Counted from the first letter of the stretch, positions 37,196 through 50,720 are shown. The stretch: 64,000 nt of DNA from Adineta ricciae (GCA_905250025.1 CAJNOJ010000342.1:1-64000); one strand, 5' to 3'. A program made the numbers and translations. Notes: generated by a model from the sequence alone, not told the origin.

Positions 37196-39832
37196 TCACA
37201 GGTCAATAAATGACAAATGACGAAAATCATCTTTGTTTAACGTCAATGTCGCACAGAGAGATTGTTCATCGATTTGCGACAGACGAACTGGCTGCATTGA
37301 GGCAAACTGTTCCGGTGCGGGATTGAATGGAATCTAAAAACGTTCAATAGGAAAGTAGAGATAAAAGTGAAGAATATACTGGTCGTTTCCATGGACATCT
37401 GATAACTCCTTGTTCGATATCTTCTAATGAATAAGGTGATGAATAGCAATCGCTCGATCGAAGGTCACTTATTCCAAAACGTAGTTGTGGATTTTTTGTT
37501 AATAAACCAGCGATGACTGTTTGCAAATCATCAGAGATTTTAGTTGGATATTCAAAATCTCCATTAATCACATGAGTTCTGATCTCCACTTCGTGCGGAT
37601 GATAAAATGGAGTTTTTAACATCAACATTTCATATATCATAATGCCTATGGACCAATAATCAACAGGAAAACTATAAGCAGAATGCTGATAAATCTCCGG
37701 CGCTATATATTCACATGTTCCACAAAATGTTTGAGTTGTTCCTTTCGGTGAAGTAAATTGTTTACAAAAGCCGAAGTCAGCTAACTTCAAACGCCCATCG
37801 CGCATCAGAAGAACATTCTCTGGTTTCAAATCTCGGTGCATCTGAAAGAAAATCTCGTTGATGTACAGATCGGAAAACCGTATTTCATTGAGACTTACTA
37901 CTAGTTTGGAATGAAGATAACCTATCGCGCATATGACATGTGCAGAAAACCATTTAACACAGTTATTATCGAATTCACTGCCGAATCTGACTAAGAAATC
38001 ATAAAAATTTCCACACGGTGCATATTCTAACAAGAAATAGACACGTTGAAAGTCATGAAACACTGCATATAGTCGAATAATGAATGGGTTTCCTCGTACG
38101 TCATGTAAAACATCGCGTTCGCTCTTCATACAATCATATTCGTTCGCTTCGAATATTCGATGTTTTCGAAGTGCTTTTAAAGCAAAATGCCGTTTCGAAT
38201 GCTCTACACAATAGACCTAAACATCATTTTACTACTGAGCCTTTCATTTGCCTGGTTTTCCTACTGACCGATCCACTCATTCCATGTCCGAGCAAAGCGT
38301 GAAATGTTAACTCGTTGAGCAGAGCAGTGCTTTTGTTATAATAAAGCGATATTCTACGAAATAGAAATGAAAATCTCAGAAATTATCGAACGGATATTTA
38401 CGTTTGATTCGAATTCCCAGATCCTTCAAAGATTTTTGTAATTCGATTCAAATCTTGCTTGGCGCCTGTGCGTTCCTGATCATGTAGTAATCTATCATTA
38501 ATGTTAATCAATTGCTTATTGTTCGCTTCGATGTCTTCCGTTGTATAGTCATCGGCAATTAGATATGTCTCAGCATTATTCGGTTGATTCTTCAACGGAC
38601 AAAGACAAGCAAAGTGAAATTTCCCATAACTCTCTCGTTTACTTGTTCTTTCCATTGTTCGTACATCTTCACAACCATTTGTCTTGTTCCACAGAACTTC
38701 GCGACGTTCGTTCTGCATTTAGAATGAACAATCATCCCACATTCTACAAATACGTACGTGTGTGTTTGTGGCAAGCAAGCTTCTATCTACCTGAACATTT
38801 CCACGCTCGTAATGGATGAATTATTTTACCATCGTGATCACAGAACAATGGACGAAAATTTGGTTCAAGAACGAAATTATGTGGAATTGTTGGAAGGGAT
38901 GGAGAATCTACAAGCTAATATACATTCTTTTCAAGATATTTGCTATCTATCTCGTACGAAACATACTGCTAATTGTTTGCAAGCTGTTACTTGACTAATA
39001 CATTCATTATGAACGACAAGATCACATAATTGACATCGGTAGCCTGGCTTGTTAAAACCCCTGGAAATAGACATTATTATTCAGTAGATTATTCAAAGTA
39101 AAAGGGTACGTTTACCATAAAACTTTCTTACACTCACTGCAAAAAACAGGTAAGATAGTGAAGTATCTAAAAAAAAGATGATATTTCACGATGGAAGCAG
39201 GAATCTCTCGACAATTTACTTTGGCAAAAACTCATGACCATAATGTTTATGTATTTTATTATCCACAGCTCGCTGTGCGTCACGTACGTTTTCATTTGGT
39301 ACTAAAAACAATCGCATTCGCATCGAATTTTACGATGACTATCATCCTACTGATCAATTCGACAGACATTGATGCTCGACCTTTGTCTGAAAACCGGTAC
39401 TAAAATCATTCAGATGAGAACGAATGTGTGAACTACTAAAACGAAATTGCAGAAAAGTTTACTTCTCGAATAATGTTGTCTGCATTTCGAATCAAATCTT
39501 CGATCGACGTTTGAAATGTATAATTCGTCTTTTTAATATCATGAAAAACCCCTAATACGATTTGCCGCCCTTGTTTTGTACGTGTTTCAAATAGAAAATG
39601 ATGCTTTTCCTTATCATATTTAGGGAATTTTGGTCGACCCGATGAAACTAAGATTTTCGATAGAAACAATCTACATATCAAACGCGAAAATAGATGGTTT
39701 ACTTTGCTGGGCATCGTACGTATCTACTTGTAGTTTTAGATTTTCCAATTGTTGATTTTGTGGCCCGACAGAAAACTGTACAAAGCGAACACGAACAAAG
39801 GGCTCGCTGACTGTTCGCACGGACGATGTCAT
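37196..39832 (-). CDS. Divergent novel-type protein kinase C, paralogue B
   Basis: Thirteen exons (39832-39703, 39647-39463, 39399-39351, 39301-39220, 39166-39116, 39060-38967, 38914-38791, 38743-38643, 38589-38402, 38353-38269, 38216-37899, 37841-37380, 37333-37196) give 668 aa. The layout matches paralogue A: C2-like start (EPFVRVRFVQFSV), C1a (GHEFLPK, FCSECKKVLWGFNKPGYRC), C1b, AGC kinase and C-tail. The kinase shows GHGMSGSVY, FALKAL, HRDLKPEN, DFGFCK, TFCGTCEYIAPE, and a hydrophobic motif FRHLSF. C1b reads FCDHDGKII, so the second cysteine of the first CxxC pair is Asp and one zinc ligand is missing. C1a has 13 rather than 12 residues between its His and first Cys. Most intron positions are shared with A, which supports tandem duplication; the C1a intron at 39167-39219 is found only here. 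PKCs phosphorylate membrane-associated targets after DAG signals. Confidence 0.85.
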
Positions 39833-41312
39833 TATTGAAAAATTCAGCTATGTAACAAAGCAACCTTAAGGTTTACTGATAACAACCACCTACACACAAA
39901 AGACATGACACAGATAACAAAATGTTTTGTTTTCTCTCGTTTCTAAACACAGAATATAATATTTCGCTAGTAAATGGTCAGAAGATTAGCCTAGATCCAT
40001 TTATGGTATTTTCGATGTCGATGGACTTTCCAAATGTTAATTTTCACCAAAATAGAACGAATTTATCCATCGATAAAATAACCGGCTTTATCAAAACACT
40101 GTTCATCCATGCTTTCTAACCATTTAAACACAGTTTCAACCAAGTTCAAAATATGCTGCAATGTCAATGACTGAACGAGTCCTCGACTAATTGCAGATAT
40201 AATTACCCTCACTCCCTGGGAAAAGACATTTATTCATATATCAACCAGTGGATATCCTTGGCGTGCGTTATAAAAAGTATTTCAAACATGCATGCACAAC
40301 TGGAGGAAATTTCTTCTAAAACGTGATTTTAATATGATAGAGTTCAATGAACTTTTTCGCTTAAAAGAATGCTCGACGTCCTCGCGGAATATATTGACAC
40401 AGCTGATTGATTGGAAGTTGCGGGCTATGGTAAATGAAGAAAACATCAATGCTTTTCATTGGTACAATCATATTCGTGCGTAAACTTACTTATAGGCATA
40501 AAAATGCGTAAAATCGCGTCCGGTACCTATAACCTGAAAGTTTATTGTTTCCTTTCCCTGAACGACTCTTAAGTTTAATTAAAGTAATCATTTTCTCATC
40601 TTTATATCATATAAAATGCTCAGACAATAGAGTCAAGAGGAGGTCTTGTTGTTTTTCCTTTCTCAATTTACCGGAAAAGCACAACTAAAAACGTTAAATG
40701 ACGTATATTGCGTAGATCGAAGATCGCTAAATTTAAAACAACTTTTTTTGGATTTAATAAAAAATCAGTTCACTTCTTTCCACACCCTAACGTTTGTTGA
40801 AATATTCGAGAAACACCTCGGTTTCGGCTAATCTTGATCACATTTTTAGTCGCTACTGGCACCAGTGAAGCGGAAATTGTCTATTTCCAAGTTAATGTCA
40901 GCTAATGCGTTCAAGAAAAAGCGTTGTGTGCTGAACAGAAGTTATAAATATGTCATTAACTTTGATGAGTACAAAATGAACTGATCCGTTTAAACACTTG
41001 TGAAGCTTCCAAGTGAAAACTAATCAGCGCCGAGTCAGTGTCGGAAATAGCTATTCGAAGTCTGGCAAAAGCCGAGTGCACTTGATTATAGTTTAAACCT
41101 TTTCATGGCAAACAACAGCAACAACAAGATATGCGCAGTTTCAGTTTTCTCAATAATAAATTGAGTCAGTCGAATGATTCATTTCATTGCAGATACAATC
41201 AAATATTTATTATTTCTAGTCAAACAATCGAACGTTTGAAAGTTAAATCGGCACTATATCACATGTACAACAAAGAGAAATTCGAACGAAACAAAACGTA
41301 TTCATCAAAAGA
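39833..41312. other. Intergenic with possible coding remnants
   Basis: On the minus strand, about 40520-40055, several stretches read like protein but change frame or meet stops (e.g. RGLVQSLTLQHILNLVETVF before a stop at about 40058, and GTGRDFTHFYAYN near 40530). They may be exons of a decayed or unrecognised gene. A plus-strand open frame at 40646-40831 has no recognisable features. The rest is AT-rich. Confidence 0.3.
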
Positions 41313-44300
41313 TTATCGTTCTATAAATGATGATCTGCCTCGAGCTAGATTTCTTTTCGCGGGACAATGCAACATGGACAAAACGTACGCGCGTAAACTT
41401 GGATTCATAAAACAATATATAATTGGATTCAATGCATGTGTACATAAATATAAATAATAAATCATGATTGGACTTTTTATAATTCGTTCAGCATTCAGAA
41501 TTGATGGTAGGTAGAACAATACAAACGAAACAGTGATAATTAAAAACGTCGATGCCATGCGTAGTTGTTGGATACGATGACGATGTAACTGTCTTCGTAG
41601 TGTTTCGCTATTCGATGCCGACGTGGCTGTTGTGGGATTTGTTGAAGTAATTATGGCGGCGGCAGCTTCATCTTCTGAATGGTTAGAAATCGATGACAAA
41701 TGTGTGTGAGATGTTGGTTTTTTCGTAGTACAACAACAACACAACCATTTGGATGATGACAAAGATGGCCGTGCGAAGTGAAATTTAATTAAAAGTTGAC
41801 GGGTAGTTAAACATGGACATGGCAATTTGTAATACACATTATGGTTGGCATCGAGTTCATTATCGAATGATACGGATGAGAGTGAGAGATGTTTCGTTCC
41901 TTCCTTTTGTAATGTACTTCGACGATTTTCAACTTGAAAGGATACTTGTTTGCCTCCGTAGAGTTTCTCCGATGATGGTGGAAGATCGTCCGATGTACCA
42001 TCGGATATGCTGATTTGATGCGGAGAGTTCTTCGTTTGTGTTCCTGCTGTTGGCGATGGAAGAGTATGCTCGTCACATTCATCTGGAGGAGCGAAGCTCG
42101 ACATTTCAAGTTGTTGTTCATTTCGTAAGGGAGGAATCGGTTTGACTACAGTGGTTGTCACTGCACTTGCTGAAACTATTGACGGACGATATGAAACAAC
42201 GGAATCTGTAGGTCGTTGAGCTGATCTGGGCGATGGATAAGCATCGAATTTATTCAAAACATTCAGACTCTTTTTCAGTGCACGTATACGTGGATTTTGT
42301 CGGCGAAGTGCAAGAACAAATGTAATTGTATAAAAAATCGTCACAATACCAATTAAAGTATAAAAGACTTTATTGGATGAGCTCTTCAAAATTTCACGTA
42401 TCGATTCCGAGAGAATTGTTGTATCAGCAAAGCAACGTTCGACTGTTGATTTATGTTGAAAGTCCACTATTGTGATATTACTAATACCATCGGGATCAAG
42501 AGTGGTTATAATAGAATCTGTTACGTTCGCGGTCAATGATGAATTTTGTTCTGGTTCGAAATCTATATCTTCGTACTTGACGGGTGAGTAACTTTCGTTT
42601 GGTAATAGAGAATAATAGGTTACCCGAAACACGCTTTTGTAAGGATGGGTAGAAAATGCTAGAGCAGTTAATGTACCGAGGCCAATGCCTATAGCAATAA
42701 ATGTAATCAGCAAAACCTAGAAAAGAAAACCAGCTTGTTTCAATAACCAATCTTCCCAAACACTAATGACATTTATTTGCAACAACAATAACAATAACTG
42801 GCAAAATTCTCGTAAGCGGTATCAATATGAAGTACATGTTCTATTTACTTAAATTTAGATTATTTACATACATGAAACCCTTTTCTTTTGATATCATAGA
42901 AATAGAACGAGAACGCATACTATGAAACTCGACAATTTCTTAGTCTTAGGGGCTAATCGTCCTTTCATCTGTTAATAAAAATCGGTCTACATGATATATT
43001 CAACGTTCATGTTTATAATCGGTTTGGTCTTAATAGAAAAGAGTGATGACGTTTTGCGGATTATATTCATCAGTTATAAGAATAATTCCATATTTGTCGA
43101 TAATGAGAATAATATGTGAAGATAAAGTATGGAAATCAATCTCATAATGAGTTTTAGTTGTACGTGAGGCCAGAAACATGATTTGAATTCGATGTTTACC
43201 CGTTCTAAATCTTTTATTGAAAGATTACTTATCAGAGAAAGAGGAAAAGTCTTGCTGACACTCCGAACATTCACTTGATGATAATCAACTAAAAAGCCAA
43301 ATACCGATCTCTTTTATATTATATTTATAGATCTAAAGAATGCTTTTGACAAGCAGAATTCATTCAAGGATAAATAACTTTACATTACAATCTATTCAGG
43401 TTGTTTGTCCTATTTGACCCATCCCACGAGTGTCGCCATGCTCTGCTCAAATTCGAAGGCACGGCAAGGACATTACTAAGATCCTCTGAAATATGCTGAT
43501 TCAATTAAATTTCTTTCTTCCAGAATTTACTTTTTATAAGGAAAAAGGAAATTGTACAAAGCATATAGCTGAATAACTAATCCCAGATGTCTGATTCCAG
43601 TGATTGATTTGATAACTACATGTTAATATGCAAAAGGCAGTGAAGCATATGAATGATTGCGTTCTGTCTGATCATACTTTGACACAGAAACGAGGAAGCG
43701 AGTTTGTCCTATTCTGTTAAAATCATGTCAAAGTCTTAATTTTATGACGTCAGTTTTAATACTAATGAGAAAAGAACAATAAATTGAAAACGACTTAATA
43801 TAATCTCGATGAGCTATTTTTAGTTAGAAAAACTTTTGAAATAGATGAATAGAAAAGTGCACTGAATATGTTTAATCAAAAGATGAACGTTAGGTAATCA
43901 AGAAAATTTGATCTTTTCGCGTGGACACGATGTTTCTCGCATTTTCATCAAACTTACCTTCACTCTTCTCGGATTGAGTAAGCGACAATGTGGCAGAGCG
44001 ATATTTATAAATCGATCAAAAGCAATGAACGACATAATAAATGACGAGATGATAATTAAATTCTTCGAAAACGAATAGAAACGACATATGGACGTCGGTA
44101 CAAGAAAATCGCGGTACTCCATGATCGCAATTGTCGGCACAACAATCGAGCACGTCCATAGATCGACACATGCAAGAATAAGGATAAAGATAACCGATGT
44201 TGACTTTGATGAATTCCATCGGTTACCATACGCTAACAAGATCACTCCATTACCGAGTGTACCTATAATTGCCACAAGAATGAGATATATTAATAGAAAA

Positions 44301-44320
44301 TGATTAATTGCCGAGCCCAT
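41313..44320 (-). CDS. Rhodopsin-family GPCR with very long third cytoplasmic loop
   Basis: Two exons, 44320-43958 and 42716-41313, are separated by a 1241-nt intron and give 588 aa. Exon 1 carries TM1 (GTLGNGVILL with the class A Gly-Asn), TM2 (FILILACVDLW), and TM3 ending in FIAFDRF, a DRF variant of the DRY motif. Exon 2 carries TM4, a roughly 90-residue second extracellular loop with N-glycosylation sites and a Cys, TM5, and a third intracellular loop of about 250 residues. TM6 (TVSFVLFYLP) and TM7 with NPIIYCF follow. The intracellular loop is Ser/Thr/Pro-rich with a CLCCCC-like cysteine run. Peptide or amine ligands cannot be predicted. The join falls between TM3 and TM4 in phase 0, and the assembled topology is complete. 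Confidence 0.85.
42717..43957 (-). other. Intron of the long-loop GPCR gene
   Basis: 1241 nt bounded by GTAAGT and TTTTCTAG. It is much longer than most introns here. It is AT-rich with no protein-like frame on either strand. Confidence 0.6.
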
Positions 44321-47300
44321 GTTTAGTTGTTTGGTTGCAAAAGCATCTAAATCGAAAAACGGGAAAATACAGACAAGTATAGAGTTTATATTTCATTGAG
44401 GAATGCTGATTAAGTGACGAGTTTGTTGATGATAATCGAAATCAACAATTCGAATGTTGTTTTTCCTCAATATAAATAGAAAAGAGAAAATCGTAGAAAT
44501 TTCATTATTGCTATTAACGTTAACGATTTCTCTTTTGGTATGATTCGATGTCTGCTTTCCAGACATAGTTTTTCTTCTCCTTCTCTCGATTTCTATTTTT
44601 CTTCTTCTTCTTTCTACGCTTCTCTTTTATGGTCTCATCTTTCTGAAAACATGCACTTCACTTAAAAGAATTCTCATCAATATTATTATTATGATGAAAA
44701 AGAATGAGTCGAAAAGACAAAATCGGGCTCATCAGACTAATTCGAAGGATACCAAAGAAAATGTTTTGCTTAGAAAAGATTCTCGTAGTTTCTCAACTAA
44801 CAAGTATAGGGACGAGATTAATTATTAGGGAAAGAAATCAATTCAATACGGAACTTTTATACAAACAAAAACTATCCTTCGCAACAGAAAGTCGAGACAA
44901 AAGAACCGATTTTTGTTGTCTGAGAAGAAAGTTTAGTTGAATACATTCCGTTATGGTCTTATTCAGCAGTAAAACTTGCTATTTTAGTTGATTTCATCAC
45001 GCTGTGATTCAGTTCAGTTCAGTGTCGAAGAAAATTAGTCACGAGACATCTTCTATTGTATCTGAACGTATCCATAGGTTATTTCCAAATAGGAAAATCT
45101 CTATTCATTAATTAGTTTCAATGCAGATGAGAAAAAAAAACTACTCATGAGTTCTCTGATGGAAGTGTTTTCACTTTTAATTATTCAGTGAAAAAAAAGT
45201 GTCAACGACAAATTTAATTATTCATCAAAAAATCATGATTCTTAAGTCATTTCTATTCCGTTAAAAACAGATGAACAAGTCTTACCTTCGATTTCAAATC
45301 ACTTTCTGCAAATCTGTATCTGTCTTTTGTCAAGGCACATTCAAGACCGAACCCTAATTAAACTACAAGCAACTCGCGTCATTATATGGGTATTAGGATT
45401 TCTCAATTTTCTGTTCGAATAAATGGAAAACAATATACAAGTCTGTATTAGTCAACTATAATTAATTTAATATAATGCGACAAGAAACTTTTTCTTTTAT
45501 TCAATTAGATTTACGATGATGATCGTTGCGTGAGACCTTCATACCTGGTGTATAGAGTCTAACTTTCTTCTATAGTAAGTGACTCTAATCAAAATGTCAA
45601 TCATGTCGGTCTGGTTTATGTTGATAGAGATTTTTTTGTCATAGCTGAATTGATGTGATATTTAGTCGAATCTATATGTTATTAATACGTATAACTGTAC
45701 CGAACTCGAGTTCGTATGTTAATCTCCAGATGATTAATCAAAATACAATATATATATCTATTGATGTTTTCTTGTTATCGAATAACTTGAAGTATGTACA
45801 TGCTCTAATTTGATATCCACGATACTTTTCTAACATGGATTGACATGTCGAGTAAATTCTAATAGTTAAAGTGAGTAGATTTGAAGTCTACTAGATAATT
45901 CACTCTTTAATAGGTTCACCTGTTATTTTTCAAGTTCTAATGAACTATTTTCAAGTTGACCTAAAAAGCTACATCCCTTGAAGAAGGAAACCGCTGCCTG
46001 AGAGGAAACTATTTCCAGTGAATGAATTCACACTAGAGTTATGATTTTCCTTTCGATTATATTTCTAACATAAATTATACGAGAGCAAGTGCCACATACA
46101 ATCTAAAACATTTAATGGGCTCTCAAACTCATTTCTGAAACGAGAATAACAGAACATTGTGTGAACATCCATTTAATGTGCACTCGAATAGAAAAAAAAA
46201 TGGTACGCAATAAAAGGAAAGAGAGAAAACTAAACGAGTGTGAACTATTCTACTTAGTGTTTGTAAAAGTCGCACTGGGACGATTCGCTGTTCAGACAGA
46301 AATCTTTGAAATAAATTATGTTGATAAAATCATATTAACTTACTCGGATCAATTTCGATCTAGACAAACTAATTGTCTATCGGGGAATGATTTGCTTTGA
46401 AGTCAAAGAAGATGGATTGACAGGAGTTGTTTCTCAAGACAAAAGAAGTTGATATGACTCTCTATGTGTAATGCTTTTCGACGATAGGACAAAACAAGCA
46501 AAAATAAATGTGTAACTAAGCTAATTGTATATTTGACATGGCACGATGCTTTGCTACTTTCTTCTTCGTTCGTTATTTGTTTCTCTCATTCTCGTTCTCT
46601 CTTGCGCTTATCTTTCCAAACAGACAATCCACGCAATACGTTGATTGTTTTTCCCTATAAATAGTTCCAACCAAATTGTAACAAAAGAATAGTTGGTAAT
46701 GTGTAACTTGAGTTGAAAAACTTACCGTCGAAATTTGTTTTCCTTTTTTTTCACAATGATTTGCAAATCAAACACAAGAAGAAGCAAAAAGTTGCAAAAA
46801 CATTTTTTATTCTTAAAAAAACAACTAACCCACAGTTTCTAAAGAGCATTGAATCTCATATTGGTGTTTATAATGTGTAAAGTGTTTCATATAGCACATC
46901 TTTGAAGTGTATTTCAGCGACGCATTCATCTGATGGAAATTCTAAGTAGAACATCATCCTATTCATTTACTTTGCAAAAGATTGTTTTTAATATATATAT
47001 ATATAAATAGCACAGGAAATATTTCATCAATTACATTCGATCCAGAAAGAAGTTATAATTTTCCATCATCGCTGACTAAAGAGAAATATGAATTTGCTTC
47101 CAAGTACAATATGGAAATAAACTTGCTGATTGTCATGAATGACAAGCATTTGTGGCCTTTGTGAAAACAACAAAAGCAATCATTTCGAAATAATTAGAAC
47201 CTGACATTCATATCGTTCTGTTATCGTCGGTTGTAGTTGATAATGTCCCTGTTGGAGAAATATTCTGCTTCTATGAACAAATCGCGGAACATTCAGTTCG

Positions 47301-48635
47301 GTGCGAAAGTTAAACGATGTTCTTTATTGCTTTCTTGAAAATATTGGATAAAAACATTTGCTTTGACAGGAAATTAAAGTATTAATATGCCGAAAGAGTG
47401 TTTTTGCTATCTCGCGGCTATTATGTGTGAAAGTAATTTTCTAGGAGACATGATTTTCTTTCGAGTCAAATAGTATTTGTACGAGTTAGACGCGCTAATC
47501 TGTAGTTTGTGCGAGATGAAATCTATTTCAAATCGATTGCACGTGCGAATACGTTCAGAACAGGCATTTCAGTTTTAAGCAGATTCTGAAAATAACCACA
47601 AAGCTGTTTTATTTCTATTTTACAACGGAAAAGAAAAGATTAATGTTCCGATAGCATAGTTAGATTCGCAGACGATGACATATATCATAATTCAATGGAA
47701 GTCCATCTGTCAGCACATTCTCCAGCACGTTCCTGTCTGCTTGATCATCTGCGACTCAAGGGAAATGACTCTAGAGAGAATTTCTCAAGAATATCCATGT
47801 TCAACGAAGGAGTATGAAGACAACTTGAATAGTAAATCTTATGAAAAGAGATTCAATTATTTCTTTGAATCACACACAACGACAGAAAGATTTGCTTTCG
47901 ATCAGTCCTGAGTCCACAGGATCCTGATATACTTATCGTTAATATCATGAACTGATTCCATTCTTCTCGTAGTGTTATGCCGACATTGAATTACGGGTGG
48001 TTTTGTTAGAATTCTATTTTGATCAGTAAGCTTCTGCAAGGGGCGTTTTCCACTTTGAATGTTTGGTTTGAGATGTTATACTTGCGTGTTAGTGTCAACA
48101 CAACTTTTGTCACAGAATTAAGAGGATTTATCGAAGCAGAACTACTCCTACTTGATACAATCGTACTTTGACAACACGAAGAATCGCCAGATAAGCTCAA
48201 CCTTCATTACCTTAATTAATATGACAAGTCCGCTTAAAGTCAATCGTCAACGTATGTTGTGTACTTATCGAGGCCCTTGCTCTGAACTTAGACAATCGTA
48301 ACATCAAGTTTTCATGACATTCATATTCTTAAGACGAGTACTTTATAAAATTTCTGATTCTCCCAAGGGTTCACTCTTCAAGGATCTGCGTAGTATGTTT
48401 ACGTTTAGACTGTGACAAACAGTTTCATGAAAATTAGACAATCGCAAATGGTAATAAAAATGTTTTTATCAGAAAGAAATCGGAAATAGGATAGTATATC
48501 GATGAAAGGAAAAAAACCAATTACAGGACGAGTTTCTTCGATTTTGTTTATCATCATCCGATCAACATATCGTCGGATATGTTATTGTTTTATTAGAAAC
48601 AAAGAGCAAAACAATAATAACAACGAAGTCTGAGG
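44321..48635. other. Gene-poor stretch of 4.3 kb
   Basis: The longest stretch without a recognised gene. It is AT-rich, with short open frames at 46982-47164 and 47675-47911 (plus) that lack recognisable motifs or start context. It should contain the promoter of the GPCR on the left and the 3' end of UTP18 on the right. No tRNA A/B-box pair was seen. Confidence 0.45.
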
Positions 48636-50720
48636 TCAATAGTTACTAAAATGTTTTAGACGATACAAAAGCACTTTGCCATTGTTGTTGCCTATCGTGA
48701 AAAAGGCACTGTTCGGCGAGAAATCCAATCCATTGACGATTTGTATCTTCTTATCATGAAATTCCGGGAAATTCTCATAGACTGTCAATGTTGGCATATG
48801 TACCTAATCAGAGACGCGAAAATCTTTCAAGGACATAGTTTTCATCTTAACTTACCAATCGGACTGCTCTTGGAAGATGATAAGAATTCATGGCCAATAA
48901 TTCTGAACTTGCATTCATCTTGACGTTTTGTATCGAAGTTGTCAAGTTTTTCAGATATTTTATTGGTTTTGGTGCATTAGTCTTCATAACGTCATCGTAC
49001 GAATAAACATTAACAATGCCACTCTTTTGACTAAATGACGGAGAATAACGATCATTATAAGAAGAGATTTTACTCAAATTGAGTACCCTGTAACAAAATA
49101 TTGTTGATTGGATGAGACACACATGCTGGTTGTTGAATAACTTCCATCGTCAATGAAACGATGGATCGCTGCTCGACGACGCACATCGAATACTGTGACA
49201 ATACCTTCATCTGATCAACAATCTTGGTAATGACACATTTATGGATAGAAAAAGAATGTTTACCTCCGCTGGCGAACATAACTTCACCATCCGGTCGAAA
49301 TGTAACAGTGTTGATATTACCGGAAAGTTGTGTAGTATCAATCAATTCTTTTGACTAAAAGAAAAACAAACATTGGAGAATGCAATGTAGCGAATGTACT
49401 TGCATACCTTTGCAGAAACAAAATGTAATTGACCATTTCGGTTAATGAAAACAATTAATGATCCATCCGGACTCAATTCAAATTTTCCCAAACGTTCTTC
49501 AAATCCTAAAAAACAAATCTTTACAATCTATGGAAGAATTTTCTCACGAAATAAATAAACCTCTCATCATTGGAATCTGGCTAATTTTTCCTTCGATCAT
49601 ATCGTAGACTTTGAAGAAATTTCGATCACCGGTAACGATTATTTGATTGCCATCTTTGGTAAAATGTGTTGAATCGATGGAGTATCGTTCGAAGAACAGA
49701 GAATGGATCCGTTCGTTTTTCTTTCCATCAACCTATTCCACAAACAAGCTGTCTATTATAAATTCCTCACCGGATTGAAATTACCTGATATAAATTCAGA
49801 TATTGACTACGACCCGCAGTGAGAAGAATTTTTGCAGTTGGATGAAATTCAACGGATCTTAACAATTTCTATGTGAAACAGAATATCGATATGAAGTCAT
49901 AAAAAGTTTTCCAAGAAAATCATACAGAATGAGCAACATCATGTTTGAAATCAGAACAACGAAGGCAATCAATTGTCCCAGCTCGTAGTACATTGGATTT
50001 TGTTAGATAATTACCCGTACGGCGAAACAATTCTTCATCACTGTCATCTAAAAAAGAACATTTAAGTGAAGGTTTCGCTTTCTATTCGCGAGAATTACTC
50101 ACCATCTTCTGCTTTCTTATTCAGTAATTTCTCTGCCCATGATGGTCGACCCATTACACGTTCATATCTGCAAAAAATCCATCCATACACGAATGAGTTT
50201 GGTCATTAACGAAACAAACTTACTCGACTTTCAGTTTAGTCTCATACTCTCCTGTTGTTATCTTTCGTCGTTTCTTCGGTTGAATCTGATTGAAATTTGG
50301 TTCACGAACACTACAAATATTCGTCTTGTTATTTCCAAACAGAAAGTCAAACTTTCCCATCACTCACATTTCTTCAGTTACTTCTTCGCTATCAATCCAA
50401 GCCGGTTTCTTCGATTCACCTGTCTTGTTCGTTTGCTCCGAATGCACCTGTTTTGTCTTTGTAGTACTAGAAGTGATTTCTTCGAGATAATCATCATCAT
50501 CACCAAAAACCAAATGTGTCAAAGCGGATTCTTCATCAGCACGTTTGCTATGTGGTTTATCATCATCTTCCGTTGCTAGTGTGTATTTAATCCGACGTTT
50601 ATTACTCTTTTTCTTTTTCTTCTTTTCAGTTTTCGATGTTTTCGTTGTGATTTCCAGCGGGGCGTCGGAATCATCATCATCGTAACTTTCCGTCTTGATA
50701 TTCTCATCGATCGAAACCAT
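48636..50720 (-). CDS. UTP18: UTP18, WD40 protein of the SSU processome
   Basis: Eleven exons (50720-50368, 50310-50224, 50167-50103, 50047-49926, 49868-49785, 49732-49561, 49505-49408, 49354-49264, 49210-49087, 49030-48856, 48803-48636) total 1539 nt (512 aa); human is 556. UTP18 is a nucleolar U3 snoRNP component for 18S rRNA processing. Family signatures: acidic/lysine-rich N-terminus, THLVFGDDDDYLEE, KPAWIDSEE, RPSWAEKLLN, and ELFRRTGNYLTKS. WD-type strands follow (SVEFHPTAKILLTAG, DEGIVTVFDVRRRAAIHRF). The end reads KPIKYLKNL, LPRAVRL, LDFSPNSAFFTIGNNNGKVL and LYRLKHFSNY, paralleling the human C-terminus. The intron after exon 6 uses an unusual GTTTAT donor at 49560. The gene lies 259 bp from the stop of the next minus-strand gene. 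Confidence 0.92.
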
